Shown here one piece after another: positions 30,393 through 45,700 of a stretch of 64,000 bases of DNA. The notes beneath the pieces were generated by a model. It saw only the letters and a program-made list of their open reading frames with translations. It was not told where the DNA came from and made no database searches. Made by a program: the position numbers and the translations under genes. Each line of letters starts with the position of its first letter. The stretch's first letter is position 1. The stretch comes from Diospyros lotus (taxonomy: Eukaryota > Streptophyta > Magnoliopsida > Ericales > Ebenaceae), in NCBI RefSeq assembly GCF_014633365.1, contig NC_068338.1, positions 15,448,616 to 15,512,615 on the forward strand, written 5' to 3'.

Positions 30393-31928
30393 CTAATTTT
30401 CTTCTTGAGTAATGACAGGTATAGAAGCTTGCACATTATCAAAAACAATAGTAGGAATCGAAACTGATTCCTCTTCAAAGACAATGTCTCTAACCTTATT
30501 TCTCCCCCCAAACTCAATATCCTCAAAAACTGTTGCAGTTCCCGTTTCAAAAATTGACATAAGTGTGGGATCATAAAATTTGTAGCCCTTAGATCGCTCA
30601 AAGTAACCAATAAAGTGGTTCCTCACTGTTTTGGAGTCCAATTTCTTTTCATGTGGCCTATAAAGCCTCGCCTCAGCTGGACATCCCCAAATGTGAAAAT
30701 GCTTTAAACTAGGGTTTTTGCCTGTCCAAAGTTCATAAGGCATTTTGGTAGCTGCTTTAGTTGGTACTCTATTTAGAATATAAGCTTCAGTCTTTAGTGC
30801 TTCTCCCCAGAGAGATTTTGGTAAGGTAGAATGACTAATCATACTCTTCACCATATCCTTAAGAGTTATGTTTTATCTTTTAGCTACACCATTCATGCTA
30901 AGGGATCCTAGCATGGTGTATTGTGAGACGATTCCACATTCCTCTAGGAATTTAGCAAATGGTCCTGGACGTTGTTCACCTAAACCGTCATATCTGCCAT
31001 AGTACTCACCACCACGGTCAGACCTAACGCTTTTAATCCTTTTGTTGAGTTGATTTTCAACTTCAGCTTTAAAAGCTTTGAACACGTCCAAGGATTGAGA
31101 TTTCTCATGAATGAGATATAGGTACCCATAACGTGAGTAATCTTCTATGAATGATATCAAATATTGTTGACCATTCCAAGAAGCTATAGGGAATGGTCCA
31201 CAAATATCCGTATGAATCAATTCTAAGACGTCTGAAGCTTTGTTAGCACCTAATCTCTTAGTGTTGGTCTATTTTCCCTTAATACAACTAATGTAGACAT
31301 CAAAGTCTGTGAAGTCAAAGGAATCCAAAATGCTATCAGACATAAGTCTCCCAATTCTAGCTTTTAAGATATGACCTAATCACTTGTGCCATAATGACAC
31401 TGAATTTTCTTTGTTTAATTTGCGTTTAGTACCACGTGATTCCACATGCAAGGTTTCATGATATGACACAACAGTATCAAGCAAATATAGGTTATCATAT
31501 GTGCATAATGAACCAGTACCAATAACATTTGAATGTAATGAAAGACTAAATTGATTGTTTCCAAATGAACAATAATATTCAGATTTATCCAATAAAGAAA
31601 CAGAAACCAAATTCCGTCTAAAAGATGGTACAACAAAAGTATCTTTAAAATCCAAATAATAACAAGTTGCTAACAATAACCTAAAAGTGCCTATTACATT
31701 AACTTCCACCGATTTGCCATCACCTACAAAGATGTATCTTTCATGATCATTTGGCTTTTGGTAGCTCAAGCAACCCTGCATAGAAACACTTATGTGAGTA
31801 GTAGCACTAGAATCTAACCACCAAATGTTTTTAGGTACTAAAGCTAAATTAACCTCAGAACAGACCAAAGTAAGAATTGTACATTTCTTTGCACACCAAG
31901 CATGATATTTGACACAATCCTTCTTCAC
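30393..31928 (-). pseudogene. Copia protease-integrase region
   Basis: In one continuous frame with RT and gag. A protease motif WWLDSSATTHIS (about 31830) has Ser in place of Gly in DSGA. The integrase zinc motif HK(stop)LGH...ISC has Tyr where the first Cys of CxxC belongs. Core Asp residues appear in HTDICGPFP (about 31215) and SVRSDRGGEYYG (about 31030). The third acidic position reads MNGVAKR, with Lys instead of Glu. Stops at about 31380, 31273, 30873 and 30393 are TGA, TAG, TAA and TAG. These changes mean no integration activity. Confidence 0.88.
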
Positions 31929-32627
31929 ATGTCCAATCTTATTGCAAAAGAAACAACCCTTATTGTCTTGTTGTTGTTTCTTTTGTGATGGACCCGTAGG
32001 AGCAGCTTCATATTGTGTGTAAGAGGAAGAAAGGTTGAAGCACGATAGAATTGAAAGTGCTCACTTGGAAAGCACCTCTAAAGATAAGGGCAAGAAAAGA
32101 TAAATGACCTTAAATTGATTGAAGTGTGCCGAAAACGAGATTAATTCCAAATGCACAAGCAAGTCATCAGACAACTCAAGCTTTGATCCTTTAAGTTTTG
32201 AAGTAATGCGAGATAATTCCATGATGTACTCCCTTATGTTACCCTTTCCTTTATATTTCATTGAAATCAAACGTTGCAAAAGCGTGCTTGTTTCAGACAT
32301 ATCGTTTTTCGCAAAACGCTTCTCAATTTCGGCAAAGAACTCATTGGCATTAGTTATCCCTTTGGACACTGCGCCCCTAAAGGCTTCCGGAATGCCGCGC
32401 TTAATGATCAAAAAACTCATGCAATTTGAGCGGTCCCACTTCTCAAAGTTTCTCCTATCATGAAGTGAACTTTCATCCGTAAAAGGAGTGGGTTGCTCAA
32501 TCCTGAGCACAAGGTCTAGATCCATGTAGCCAAAAACAATCGAAATGTTTTCTTTCCAATCCTTGAAGTTTGTCCCATTCAGCATGGGAATTGAATTTAT
32601 GTTGGCAGATATCGTAGTAGCAAACAC
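31929..32627 (-). pseudogene. Copia gag
   Basis: ATG at 32627 starts a UBN2-type copia gag (FKDWKENISIVFGYMDLDLVL near the N-terminus, NIREYIMELSRITSKLK later). A TGA stop at 32061 interrupts it. A CCHC zinc knuckle (CFFCNKIGHVKKDC, about 31960-31917) remains in the same frame beyond the stop. The leader from the 5-prime LTR (33746) to this ATG is about 1.1 kb and shows no coding sequence. Confidence 0.85.
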
Positions 32628-33746
32628 ATTAGTTGTATAGAGAATAAAATAACCAAATAAAAAACATGCTCAATTAATATCATAATTAATAATCAATAAA
32701 TTCAAATAATGGTAAGCCCCATCTCAAGATGCCCAGCACAACATTAATATCAAGTCTTTGGATAGTAATATTAATTGTAAGTGGCACTCTTGTTGTAATG
32801 ATCAAACATTAACAATAACTCCTGTCAAATATTAAGCCAATCTTTGGATTGACTTACTATTCACATGAAAACCTAATAATTGTTACATGTTTACCACCAC
32901 AAATGTATATGCAACTCGGCCAAATATTAACCCTCCTTTGGGTCGGTTAATACCTGCATGAATAAACACATACACAACCGTTTATATTTCAAAACAAATT
33001 AATTTCCACAAGAGATGTCACTTTGGCGACATGTTGTTTCAATTAATTTATTTATATATATATATATAAGCAAGCCAATAGCTGAATTTAAAATTGTACC
33101 AAAATAATTCTTTAATTTTTTTTTTAGTCAAGGTCAATAGTCAAACATTGACTGGGTCAGGACTGGACCGAGTTGGGTCAACCCGTCCTGGATCATGCAC
33201 CAGCTCGCCCAGTCCCTCGTTTCCTTTAAAAAATATATTTTTTTTAATAAAAACTGGTTAAAGGAAAAACTGATGAAAGACTAATTTAAAAAAAAAAAAA
33301 AAAACTTAATTGGCTAAGCCCACAGCCCAAAATCTTCACAGGCCTCATGGGCCTATGTCTGGAAACCCTAGGGGTTTCATCTCTTAGGTATGGAGGCAAC
33401 CGCTAGGCTGCTTCTGCCATGACGCCACAGCCTGGAGGCCGCGGCTATTTCTTTTTCTTGATGTAGCGGCTGGTCGCTGCTTTCCTTAATGTCGCAACCA
33501 CTGGCCGCGACTTTTCCTTTTCTTAATGCAACATCCATTTGGCCACTGCTGTACTTGATGCTGCGGCCAGATGGCCACGGATGTTCCTTATAGGCACAGT
33601 CAGAAGCATGCACTGTAACTGTATTCATAATTTTATTTTAAAACTGAATTCATAAAGAACCAAATACCATAACATTAAAAGTAAATCATGAATCAAAAAT
33701 AATATGATTCTTAATGATTTAACATGAAAATCGCTCTGATACCACT
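32628..33746 (-). other. Copia 5-prime leader, with primer binding site at 33746-33733
   Basis: Untranslated internal region between the LTR and gag. On the minus strand, directly inside the LTR, it reads agTGGTATCAGAGCg, the tRNA-iMet primer site. The rest is AT-rich with a GC-richer patch (33400-33600) in which a phrase like ggccgcgac / ctgcggcc is repeated about every 35-45 bp. Confidence 0.75.
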
Positions 33747-34187
33747 TGTAGAATTATCATCCAAATTCCAAAAACATTCATGTCAAATTACTAAGAATAA
33801 AATAAATAATAAGTGGAAGCATACATGTATCCATTGTTATGATTGATCAAAACGGGCCTTTTGATATTCCAATTGATTCGTAGTTTCTATAGGATTTCTC
33901 TGTTTTTGGGGATACAGAGAGATAAAACTTAACTATCAATTAGGGACCATAACCCCTTTATATAACTGCTAAAAACAGTTAACAGGTTTTAATATTTCCA
34001 AATTGGCCCCTCATCAATTTAAAAATATAACTTATGTCTCTACACATTAATTCCATGATAGTTTAATACTCAATAGCTCAAAAAATAAACTTTATAGATC
34101 ACTTTCAATTGGCTAAACTTTAAGATATCATTACACATTTAAAAAATACATTTGTGACCCTATATGCTGAATCATTTATTTTCAACA
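33747..34187 (-). repeat. Right (5-prime) LTR of the copia element
   Basis: 441 bp with TG...CA ends, matching 16292-16736. Confidence 0.9.
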
Positions 34188-34612
34188 TAATCAATATAAG
34201 ATTAAAAAATATTTTAAGATTTTTATTAAAGTATTTGTTAAATTTTTCAGAATGTACTGGAGGATACAAATGTTTTTTTTTTTTTATTATTTGTAAAGAC
34301 TAAGATATGCTTATCTTGAGGGGAGAAAGGAAATAAATATATTTAAAAAAACCCAAATAAGAAGTCACGTGACTTCTTTTTCAACAGTTATTAGATAAAT
34401 TTAACAAGCACATTAGAAATGATAAAAATCTGGAATATTTTTCATATTTTGTCTTTTCATGTCTATATCTTAGTTAGCAAACACTACCTTAAGGTAAATT
34501 ACGTTGAAAAACTTATATATCGTGTTTAATATTACACTCACCTCCACATGAATGTAAATTCAATACCTGAAATGAGGTTGTAAGTAAATAAATTTTTCAA
34601 TGAATAATGTTA

Positions 34613-35410
34613 AGAGAGTGTTTGGCTTGCCATTTTTTAAGATGGCTTTTAAGCCTTTCCACTCAAAAGTTGTGTAAAACTTTAAAATTGACTAGCGTTT
34701 AAATTGATAATGTATTTGGATCCATGTACTTTAATTTTTATTTATATAGTTATGTGTTTGATTTTAAAAAATTAATAAATTATCAGAACTTAATAAAATC
34801 ACTAAAATGGATATGTTGTTGAATAATACAAATAAAATTTATAAAAATATTAATTTTTAATAAAAATAAATTATAAATTGATGTATAATTGATAACATTG
34901 TTACAATTACTTGTTGATAAATTATATATAATTATTAAAAATATATGAATACAATTATTAAAAATATATGGATTTGTTGAAAGCTGGAGCAACGATGAAG
35001 GAGTTGGAGGTGGGAGGCGGCCACAATGGAGGAGTCAGAGGCGACATACGAAGGCCACGATGGAGGAGCTGGAGGCAGCGATTGCAATGTGATGGGGCTA
35101 GAGGCAACGGCGGAGAAGTTGGAGGAAAGAGATGAAAGAGAGAAAGTAGAGGGATGAAGGGAAGGAATAAGGTTGAAAATATGATAGTTGTTGGAAAGTA
35201 AAATTGTAAAATACTTGGTCAATTAAATAAGTTATGAACAACGTTTTAAGAAAAGTTAAGAGAACTTTTCTAAAATGTTGTCAAATAATATTTAAGTTTA
35301 ACAACGTTTAACCTCTTTAATTTTTAATAAATGTGTAACAAATAAGTAATGCAATGTTTAACCTTCATTAATATGTTATAAGCGATCAAACGGCTAAGCC
35401 AAACACCCTC
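34613..35410. mobile_element. Tourist-type non-autonomous element, family 2
   Basis: Ends are inverted: gagagtgtttggcttgcc on the left and ggctaagccaaacaccctc on the right, next to TTA (35411-35413) and TTAA on the left (34610-34613). About 800 bp, no transposase. An internal purine-rich patch (35000-35160) gives a Ser/Pro-rich frame on the minus strand that looks like low complexity rather than a gene. Confidence 0.65.
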
Positions 35411-35413
35411 TTA

Positions 35414-36788
35414 GAGTGGTGAGAATAAATGCTACATGTTTGTCTATGAAGAGAAAAAGAGCACATCACGATCAATGGATTGTGAAGGTAGCACGCAGCT
35501 TTCAAAGAGCAAGAGGATGGCAACCACCACCACCACGACGGCCGCGCGCGGCCACGGACAACCTGGAAAGACAACACACGTGAACTCATTTACAACTCGG
35601 ATTATGACTCATCGCTGCTATGGGCATTGAATGATTGCATTAAAGAGGTAGAGAAGGAATTTTCCCTACTTAGCTAAGTTTCTACGCCTCCAAGCTGCTA
35701 CCTTTCAAAACCCACCTTGGCTCCTCTCAGCAATCGGTAATATTTGGAGCCTTTTTTGTTTTTTTATTGAATTAAGTATTTGTTCCCAAATTTATAACAA
35801 TAGTATCAGATTAACGTATTTTATCAAATTATAACTAACGTTGAGCGTTACGCTTTTTTAGAATCTTTGTTTCTTTTGAAATGTGTAAGGGTAGTTAGTA
35901 TGTGGAATAGAATTGGCGGGTGGGCTGGATGGAGGTGGAGGTGGGGTGGCGGCTGCTTGTAACAAGAACAGTTGAGGTGGAGGACGGTGAGACGAATTTG
36001 GACGAGGAAGGCTTATATCCTCTTCGGACCAAGAGGGGGCAAGGGGGGACATGGACATTTTGACCCATTACCTTCCATTCCACTAAAAAAACATTATCTA
36101 TCCATCTATCTATCTGAGCTCTCATTCTAATTATAATTATCCGACTCAGCAAAATACATATATGTAACTCTTAAATACTCTTCCTGCAAGTTTTTCGGGC
36201 TATTGTTAGCAAGGGAAATACCAACACAACATTCCAGTTAAACTCTCATAATTTATGAACTCTTTGGAGAAGCTTTAGACCATGAAACTCCTTATACTTG
36301 TAAGGAGTTTTAACTCTTCAGTTTAAAAATGTTCAAATTTAGATTTGGATCAAAAGACCACAATGAAATTACCAAATACATTTCAATCCAAATTTTAGAC
36401 TGAAGACTTAAGTTTCATTATATTTTAAACCCAATAGCCCAATACAAAAAAGTCCAACCCAATAGGCTAAGTACAACAACTTAGAGCAGTTCAATTTTGA
36501 TTTAGACCAAATAAGCACCCCCTACTTGGACTTTGCAGTTACCATAAAAGTTGTACATATAGCAGCAAATAGAAAATATGTTAAAAGGCAAACAAATATC
36601 AACACCAAAATCAAGTGCAACCCTATAACAAGATCAAATACAAAACTGTCTGCTCTTAAATCCGGATTATCCTCAACTCAACATCCCCATATAAGCATCC
36701 AATTATCTGAACAATCAAAGGAATGACAGGATTTGCAGTGAAACAAATATCAGATTGAACACAAGCTACCAAAATTCTGAAATATGAT
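35414..36788. other. Intergenic sequence downstream of RPL31, no other gene recognised
   Basis: Mixed composition. A purine-rich patch (35920-36060) yields short minus-strand frames rich in Ser and Pro without domain character. The last few hundred bases before 36789 should contain the RPL31 3-prime UTR. Confidence 0.45.
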
Positions 36789-39673
<2,885 letters not shown>

Positions 39674-39688
39674 CACAACCTCGGTGAT

Positions 39689-39699
39689 GTTTATATATA
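39689..39699 (-). promoter_or_regulatory. TATA box of RPL31
   Basis: The minus strand reads TATATATAAAC about 90 bp upstream of the ATG, which would place the transcription start among the telo-boxes with a leader of about 60 nt. Confidence 0.6.
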
Positions 39700-39797
39700 T
39701 AGATACATATATGATGACATGATGTATGAGTAGGGTTGTTGATTGGCCGTCAAATCGTTCTTTATTTCTATGCAATTACGAGTATATCCCTGACATT

Positions 39798-39835
39798 TGG
39801 GCCCGTTGTCGCATAATGGGCTTTTGATAGGCCCA
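39798..39835. promoter_or_regulatory. Cluster of site II motifs upstream of RPL31
   Basis: TGGGCC (39798-39803), TGGGCT (39817-39822) and GGCCCA (39830-39835) lie within 38 bp. Site II elements (TGGGCY) combined with telo-boxes are the known promoter signature of plant ribosomal protein and other growth genes, where TCP factors bind. Confidence 0.7.
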
Positions 39836-40531
39836 AAGATCACGTCTAACAGCTTTGGTTTTGGTAGCAAGTTAAGTCTAATGATGATCAATTATTGATT
39901 TTAGATAAGTAGAACACCTTTGGTTCCTTAGAACAGGCTATAAGAATACAAGGGTAATATACTTTCTTAATTTTGATTATTTGATTTGAATTTTGATTAA
40001 TTTTGAATTTTTTATTTTAAAATTAATTTACTTAATTCTTAATTTTCTAAAATTAGCCATAACACCCTCTTTATTATTAGCAATATTAAATAACCGTATA
40101 TCTTTTGAATTTTGAATCTTTAGCTTGAACACTCCTTAGTTTGATTCAAATACCACCTCAACTTTAAAATTGATTTAATCAATTCTTAAAGTTTTCAAAA
40201 TTAGTCACAACACCTTTCATGCCAACAAATGAATTATCGTTTATACTGTAAGATGCAAATTGTTGAAAATATTAGCCAAGTGAAGTTTAAGAAAGGAATA
40301 AATTAAGCTTAACAAAATTTTACAAATTTGAAGTTTCTAATAGAAAAGAATGAGAATAAAATGAGCAAACAAAGAAGACACTAGTATTTATAGGAGTTCG
40401 ATAACTTGTTTACGTTTAATATCTTGATTCCTTACCAAAAAAATTTACAAATCCCCTATATGAGTGCTTTTTGAAAAGGCAAACACTATCATCTATATCT
40501 TGTGTATTTTCACAAACTCAAGCACAAACCA
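39836..40531. other. Intergenic sequence, no gene seen
   Basis: Upstream flank of RPL31 and left flank of a solo LTR. AT-rich. The phrase tttgaattttgattaattttgaa and variants recur near 39980-40015, and aatta-gtcacaacacc-type phrases recur at 40065 and 40200, hinting at an old duplication. Confidence 0.4.
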
Positions 40532-43327
40532 TGTAACGTCCCGTTTTCTCAAAACGAGTATTACTTCGAGATTTCGGGAATACATATATATATATATATT
40601 TTTTCAACACCAAACACACAACATAAGTCTCTCGATACACGTACCTTTATCATAATCATTTCTCGACATTTCTAATCGTACCTCCTTAGCATATCAAAAT
40701 TTAATAATTAATAGACTAAGACAGGCATTATCAATCACATTAGCGGAAGCAAGATTGAAACCTCAATGATATATAACCGACAATTCCTTTTACAATAACC
40801 AAATCGATGTTTTACATGAAGATATCAAAATATTACATAACCTCTGAATATCGTAATCATAGACAAAAACCTACGAAAACTAAACATAGCAGCTACATCT
40901 CGATGACATTCTTTCCCTTGGCATCACTGCATTCACCTGGAACGTTTGAATATTCCAGAGACATAGTCCAAATTAGATGCTGAATCATCTAAGTGAGAGT
41001 TCAAAAATATTTTTATGCAGATATGCAAAATTATATATAAAATCGATAAATCCCGACATGCCCCAGCCTTAAGAGAATCCCACGTAGTACTTAGCCCTAA
41101 CTGGGGAAAATACAATCTCTCTAAAGGCAACACGACAACATCGACCCATTAGCAAACACAATCCTACTTAAGAGGGACAACCTCGACATATGAACTTGGG
41201 AATCACCCCATTGTTATTGTTAGGTATTACGCTCCTACTCAAAAGCATTCCAAAACCCAACACAACCCTAGCCCCAAGAGTGTCACATCAGCACTATCCC
41301 CGGAATCAACGACACCTCGGCCTTAATGCTATTGCTCAAAGGAACCTGGGGTGGTATCCACTCTCAACCCTGCCACTTGAGCCAACAATCGAGGCGGTGT
41401 TCACTCTTAGCCCTGCCACTTGAGTACTGTAGGGTGAAGTCCGTCTCAATTCCGTCCCAAGTGGGTCACATAGCATTAACCCTTAGCACACATTCCGAGT
41501 GCTGACACTCGAGAGCTACGTCACAGGTTAACAACCCATGTCCCACATGGACAACACAACATGCCAAGCCGCAAAATCATAACATGCATAAAATCAATAT
41601 CTCAATATATGCAATTTATCGTACGAAATATAACACAGGTGTAAGTAATCATTTGTAAAACCATCAATAAACCTAGCCATGAGGATGAACACTCACAGTA
41701 AACCATTCATATGCCACAAACGAGTTTTTTGATAGAACCACTCACTTTTTGACGTAACTCAAACTTTTCTCGAAAAGCGCGATACGCCTCGATTTGCGTG
41801 CCAAACGCTCTATAGTTTAACCTCGAGTTTCAACGATACCCTAGACATCATGTTTGTTCAAAATCATATCAATATCTATTTTCTCTAATTTTTCATAATT
41901 TTCTTCCTATTTCCTCTATATTTCTCCTCAAAAATTCTAATAAATGCATACTCAAGGTTTTTCCTCGATTTTTCTTCACAACAATTCATAAATAAATATT
42001 TCCTAACTTCTAGAATTTTCTGAAAATTTTTCTATACTTCCTCCTATTTTTCATAAGCCTTATTTCCCTTGAAAATTACAAAATGACCATTTTCTCCAAC
42101 ATTTTTCAAAATTTTCTTCCACCATAATTCCTAATTTATTTTTCTTAAAATAATAAAAAAATTGCAAAAATACCCCAGCCCTCACGCACCCTCACGCGTA
42201 GGAGAGTGATACTACACGTGGTAGCTGCGCGTGCACTGCACGCGCCCTTTCTTCTCCAACGAGCTGGTCGTCGGCCGGTGACTGAAATCCAGCCCCGATC
42301 ACACCTCCTGGAAGCCCTCTTCGATTCGATCCCGATGCCACCACTTTCAGGCCCAAAGGCCACCGGCAAGGCCCTTGATTGGGCTGTTTCAGGCGCGACG
42401 CAGTGGTCCGCCTTGCTTTTCCGGCCAGCCCTCGAACTACCCTCAAAATGCCTCAAAAATTCGCGAAACTTACCAGAAATTCTCCCCTCGCCTCAAGGAT
42501 CAAAAGCCCCTTATTGGCTTCCCTCAATTCGCCCTCAAACCCGAGCTATTTGGTGTTTCAAAATCGGCCGAAACCCTTGGCTATATATAAGCCAAATCTG
42601 ACCCCCACGTGGCCGATTTCCGGCCAAAACTCTTCCCACACGCCTCCTTAACCGTCCTTGCCCATGCCCTGACGAAAATAGGCTGCCAAATCACCGGATT
42701 TTCCAACCAAAATCTCAGCCAGATTTGCCATGTGCGTGAGCTTTTTTCAAAAATTACAGTTTGGCCCTCTTGAAATTTTCTTTTACATTTTGGCCCTTAT
42801 CCTCAAGCCCCTGATCTTTCTAGCACCATCACTAAGACCCTCAAGACTAGTACTTCTCATTTCTCCTTTGAAACTTCTGAAAAATTACCGTTTTGACCTT
42901 CCTCGGGCAATTTTAGTAAATTACACTTAGGTCCGATTGATCGTTTTAACCTCAAATCCACTCGATTCAACCTGAAACCACTTAAGGGTTGTTCTATACA
43001 TCAAATATTAGTCCTAAACACACTCCGTTGCTTTTTCAGACATCGTCTATAACAATTCAGTAATACGACCTAATTGGCAACTGTATTTTTGCTGTACCAA
43101 AAACTATTTCTGATCTCATTTCTTTTATCACTAAAAATCATAATTTAAATCACTTGTCGATACTATACCATTTTCCTTGGCTATCTAAGATCCAGGGTAT
43201 CCCCTCTAATTAATTCGATTATCCAAAGCTGCATTAGTGTACCCTATAGCCTTATTTTTTTTCAAAATTTCATTTATACCCTTTATCAAATATCCTTTTT
43301 ATCCTCAAATTATTCCCGAGTATTACA
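40532..43327 (-). mobile_element. Solo LTR, gypsy type (2.8 kb)
   Basis: Starts tgtaacgtcccg and ends gagtattaca. It is flanked by the perfect 5-bp duplication aacca (40527-40531 and 43328-43332). On the minus strand it reads TGTAATACTCGGG...CGGGACGTTACA, like LTRs of large plant chromoviruses (Tekay/Del type), and a TATA motif lies at 42590-42582 (minus). No internal region or second LTR is present, so it is a solo LTR left by unequal recombination. Predicted peptides within it are shadows. Family assignment is by terminal resemblance only. Confidence 0.8.
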
Positions 43328-43639
43328 AACCAACCTTGTTTTTTTTCAAACACTTAAGCACAAAGCTTACAAATGCTTTTCAAAGGGCTAAAGCAATAAC
43401 CCACATACTCATTTTTACAGGTTAAGAAAGAAGATTTGTGAGATATACTCAAAATACAAATATCATTTCAAAAAGGATAACACTCGAGTTATCTTACAAT
43501 AGGCACACTAGGAGCATTCTCAAATCTGCATCAAAGCTCTAAATCTTAATATATATTAAAATAGAAGAGTAGTTGCACAAAAAATTTTCGCTCAAAATTA
43601 GTTTTTATTTTTTTTAGGAAATAAATTAATATTTAAAAG

Positions 43640-44345
43640 GTATACACAATTTTTTTGGGGATAATCACTAATCAGCTGCAGTCTATGCCATTATTACATT
43701 AATTATTCACTACCATTATTAATCAACTAGAATAATTAGACAATTAATATTTTAAATTTATGTTGTTATTAAAATGAGACATCATTTAGTTTTTAATATG
43801 ACATTCACACTTCCTAACAGTCACACATTTTGAAATAATCAAATAAAATTAATTTAGTTACAATTTTTATGCAATTAAATTAATTATTCACTCTCATTAT
43901 TAATTAAATAATTAATATTTTAAATTTCTATTGTTATTAAAATGAAAACATAACAAAAGTATGCTCCATTTGAAACTAAAGCACTAGAAAAGTAAACACA
44001 GCAATAACTCTCATGTCCAGTAGCTTCATGATTTTTTTTTTTTTTACTCTTTTGTTTTTTTATTGGTTTAATTTTTTTTTCAAAAAATAAATTAATATTT
44101 AAATTTTTTACTGTTATTATTTAAAATAAAACTTCATTTAAAAGGTATACGTAATTTTTTTGGGATAATCACTAATTAGTTGGATGCAGCTTCTATGCCA
44201 TTACATTACTTATTCACTATCATTATTAATCAGTTAGAATAATTAGATAATTAATATTTTAAATTTATACTGTTATTAAAATAAGATATCATTTAGTTTT
44301 CAATGTGACTTTCAGATTTCCTAATAGTCACACATTTTGGGATAA
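43640..44345 (+). repeat. Direct repeat pair in the Helitron, first set
   Basis: About 200 bp from 43640 (gtatacacaattttttt, then ataatcactaatcagctg) recur at about 44147 with substitutions and small gaps. Both copies end in a cttcctaacagtcacacattttg-like phrase. Confidence 0.7.
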
Positions 44346-44489
44346 TCAGCTGGGCAACTTCTATACAATTACATTAATTATTCACTATCAATATTAATTA
44401 GATAATTAATAATTAATATTTTAAATTCCTACAATTATCTTAATATATAAAGTAACAGACTTTCTACATACAGTTTTCCTCCAAAACGT

Positions 44490-44935
44490 TGCCTATAAAA
44501 TTTGTATTAAATTTACATGAGTTTTCCAATACTATTAATTATTCAAAAATAAATATTTTATATCATATATTCTCATCAATTAATCCCTTAATCAATAAAA
44601 AATAAATATTATTTTTGATAAATATGAATAGACAATTTAAACTATTAATTAAGTCATAAAAAATCGTCCATTTGTACAAAATCTTATCTTTTTTATATAA
44701 TATATTAAATAAATTATAATAGTTTACAACTATTTTTTGTCTCTAAAATTTGTATTAAATTTACAAGGGTTTTTCAATACTATTAATTAATCAAAAATAA
44801 ATATTTTCTGTCATATCATCTCATCAATCAATCCCTCAATCAATCAAAAATAAATATTATTTATGTGAAATATGAATAGACAACTTAAACTATTAATTAA
44901 ATCATAGAAAATCGTTCATTTTTTATAAAATGTTA
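44490..44935 (+). repeat. Direct repeat pair in the Helitron, second set
   Basis: A segment of about 200 bp (aaatttgtattaaatttaca ... tcaataaaaaataaatatta) occurs at about 44497 and again at about 44747. Confidence 0.7.
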
Positions 44936-45229
44936 TCTTTAAATCTTATATAATATATTAAAGTAGGATAGTCAATGAAAGTATTTTGTTAAGTGGCGAT
45001 CAATAGTGAATTTTTTTTCTTAAAAAACTTGCATCAAATCAAATGTAGTGATTAATTAATTATTAATTTTAATTTAATAATTATATTATAGTTTTAAAAA
45101 TATGATACCTTGGGTTTTTTAATGTTAATTAATTAATATTTAAGGTATCACATTTTCAAAACTATAGAAGAAATCAAAATCCATATATCATATTTTCAAT
45201 ACTAATGCAAAAATTAAATTTTAAGATAA

Positions 45230-45700
45230 AAAATTAAAAATTTTAAGAGAATTTTTAATTAGCATTGAAAAACCCATGCTTCCTCACATTTAGGAGTTTT
45301 AATTTATATTTATATTTATTATAAATTTATAAATAAATATATAATGTAATAAATAATTTTACTTTAATAATTAATTAATCATTACCTTTAATTTAATGCA
45401 TGAGTTTTTCAATACTAATTAAGATTTAATATAACATATTTTCAACACCATGGAAGAAAATTAATGCATTGTGAAAGAAAAATAAGTTAAAATCCATATT
45501 TTCAATGTTTTGTTATCATTGCATAAATTAAAAATTTTAAGAGAACTTTTAATTAGCATTGAAAAACTCATACTTCCTTATATTTAGGAGTTTTAATTTA
45601 TATTTATAATTTATAAATAAATATATAATATAATAAATTATTTTACTTTAATAATTAATTAATCACTACATTTAATTTAATGTAAATATTTAATAATTTG
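45230..45700 (+). repeat. Direct repeat pair in the Helitron, third set
   Basis: A segment of about 160 bp (ttttaattagcattgaaaaac ... taataattaattaatca) occurs at about 45250 and again at about 45548. Confidence 0.7.

Larger units (their letters stand above)
16292..34187 (-). mobile_element. Ty1/copia retrotransposon carrying a nested Tat element and a solo LTR
   Basis: LTRs of 445 bp (16292-16736) and 441 bp (33747-34187) are similar throughout and have TG...CA ends. In element sense, the right LTR is followed by a tRNA-iMet primer site, and the left one is preceded by the purine tract ggtccagtgggagat (16737-16751). Gag-pol runs on the minus strand from 32627 to about 29010. The flanks are taatt and taatc, a target duplication with one mismatch. 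The copia part is about 6.1 kb once the nested Tat element and the small solo LTR are set aside. Internal stops and altered catalytic residues show it is dead. Confidence 0.9.
16210..34488. mobile_element. Tourist-like MITE, family 1, copy 4, split by a copia element
   Basis: The left 82 bp (16210-16291) start gatagtgtttgttaa after TTA. The right 301 bp (34188-34488) end ttagttagcaaacactacc before TTA (34489-34491). Joined, they form a MITE of about 383 bp of the same family as 2639-2989, with shared interior phrases such as aagatatgcttatcttgag and gtcacgtgacttctttttc. The 17.9 kb between is the copia element and what later inserted into it. Confidence 0.8.

Noticed and set aside
34935..35222. 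A 95-codon Ser/Pro-rich minus-strand frame
   Set aside because: It lies inside a Tourist-type element and comes from purine-rich repeats of gagg/gtgg phrases.
35858..36152. Minus-strand frames with Ser/Thr/Pro bias
   Set aside because: Two overlapping frames cover the same low-complexity patch, and no family resemblance or splice context supports a gene.
42145..42651. Several frames of 84 to 131 codons on both strands
   Set aside because: They overlap each other in GC-richer LTR sequence near its promoter, and none shows protein-family motifs.
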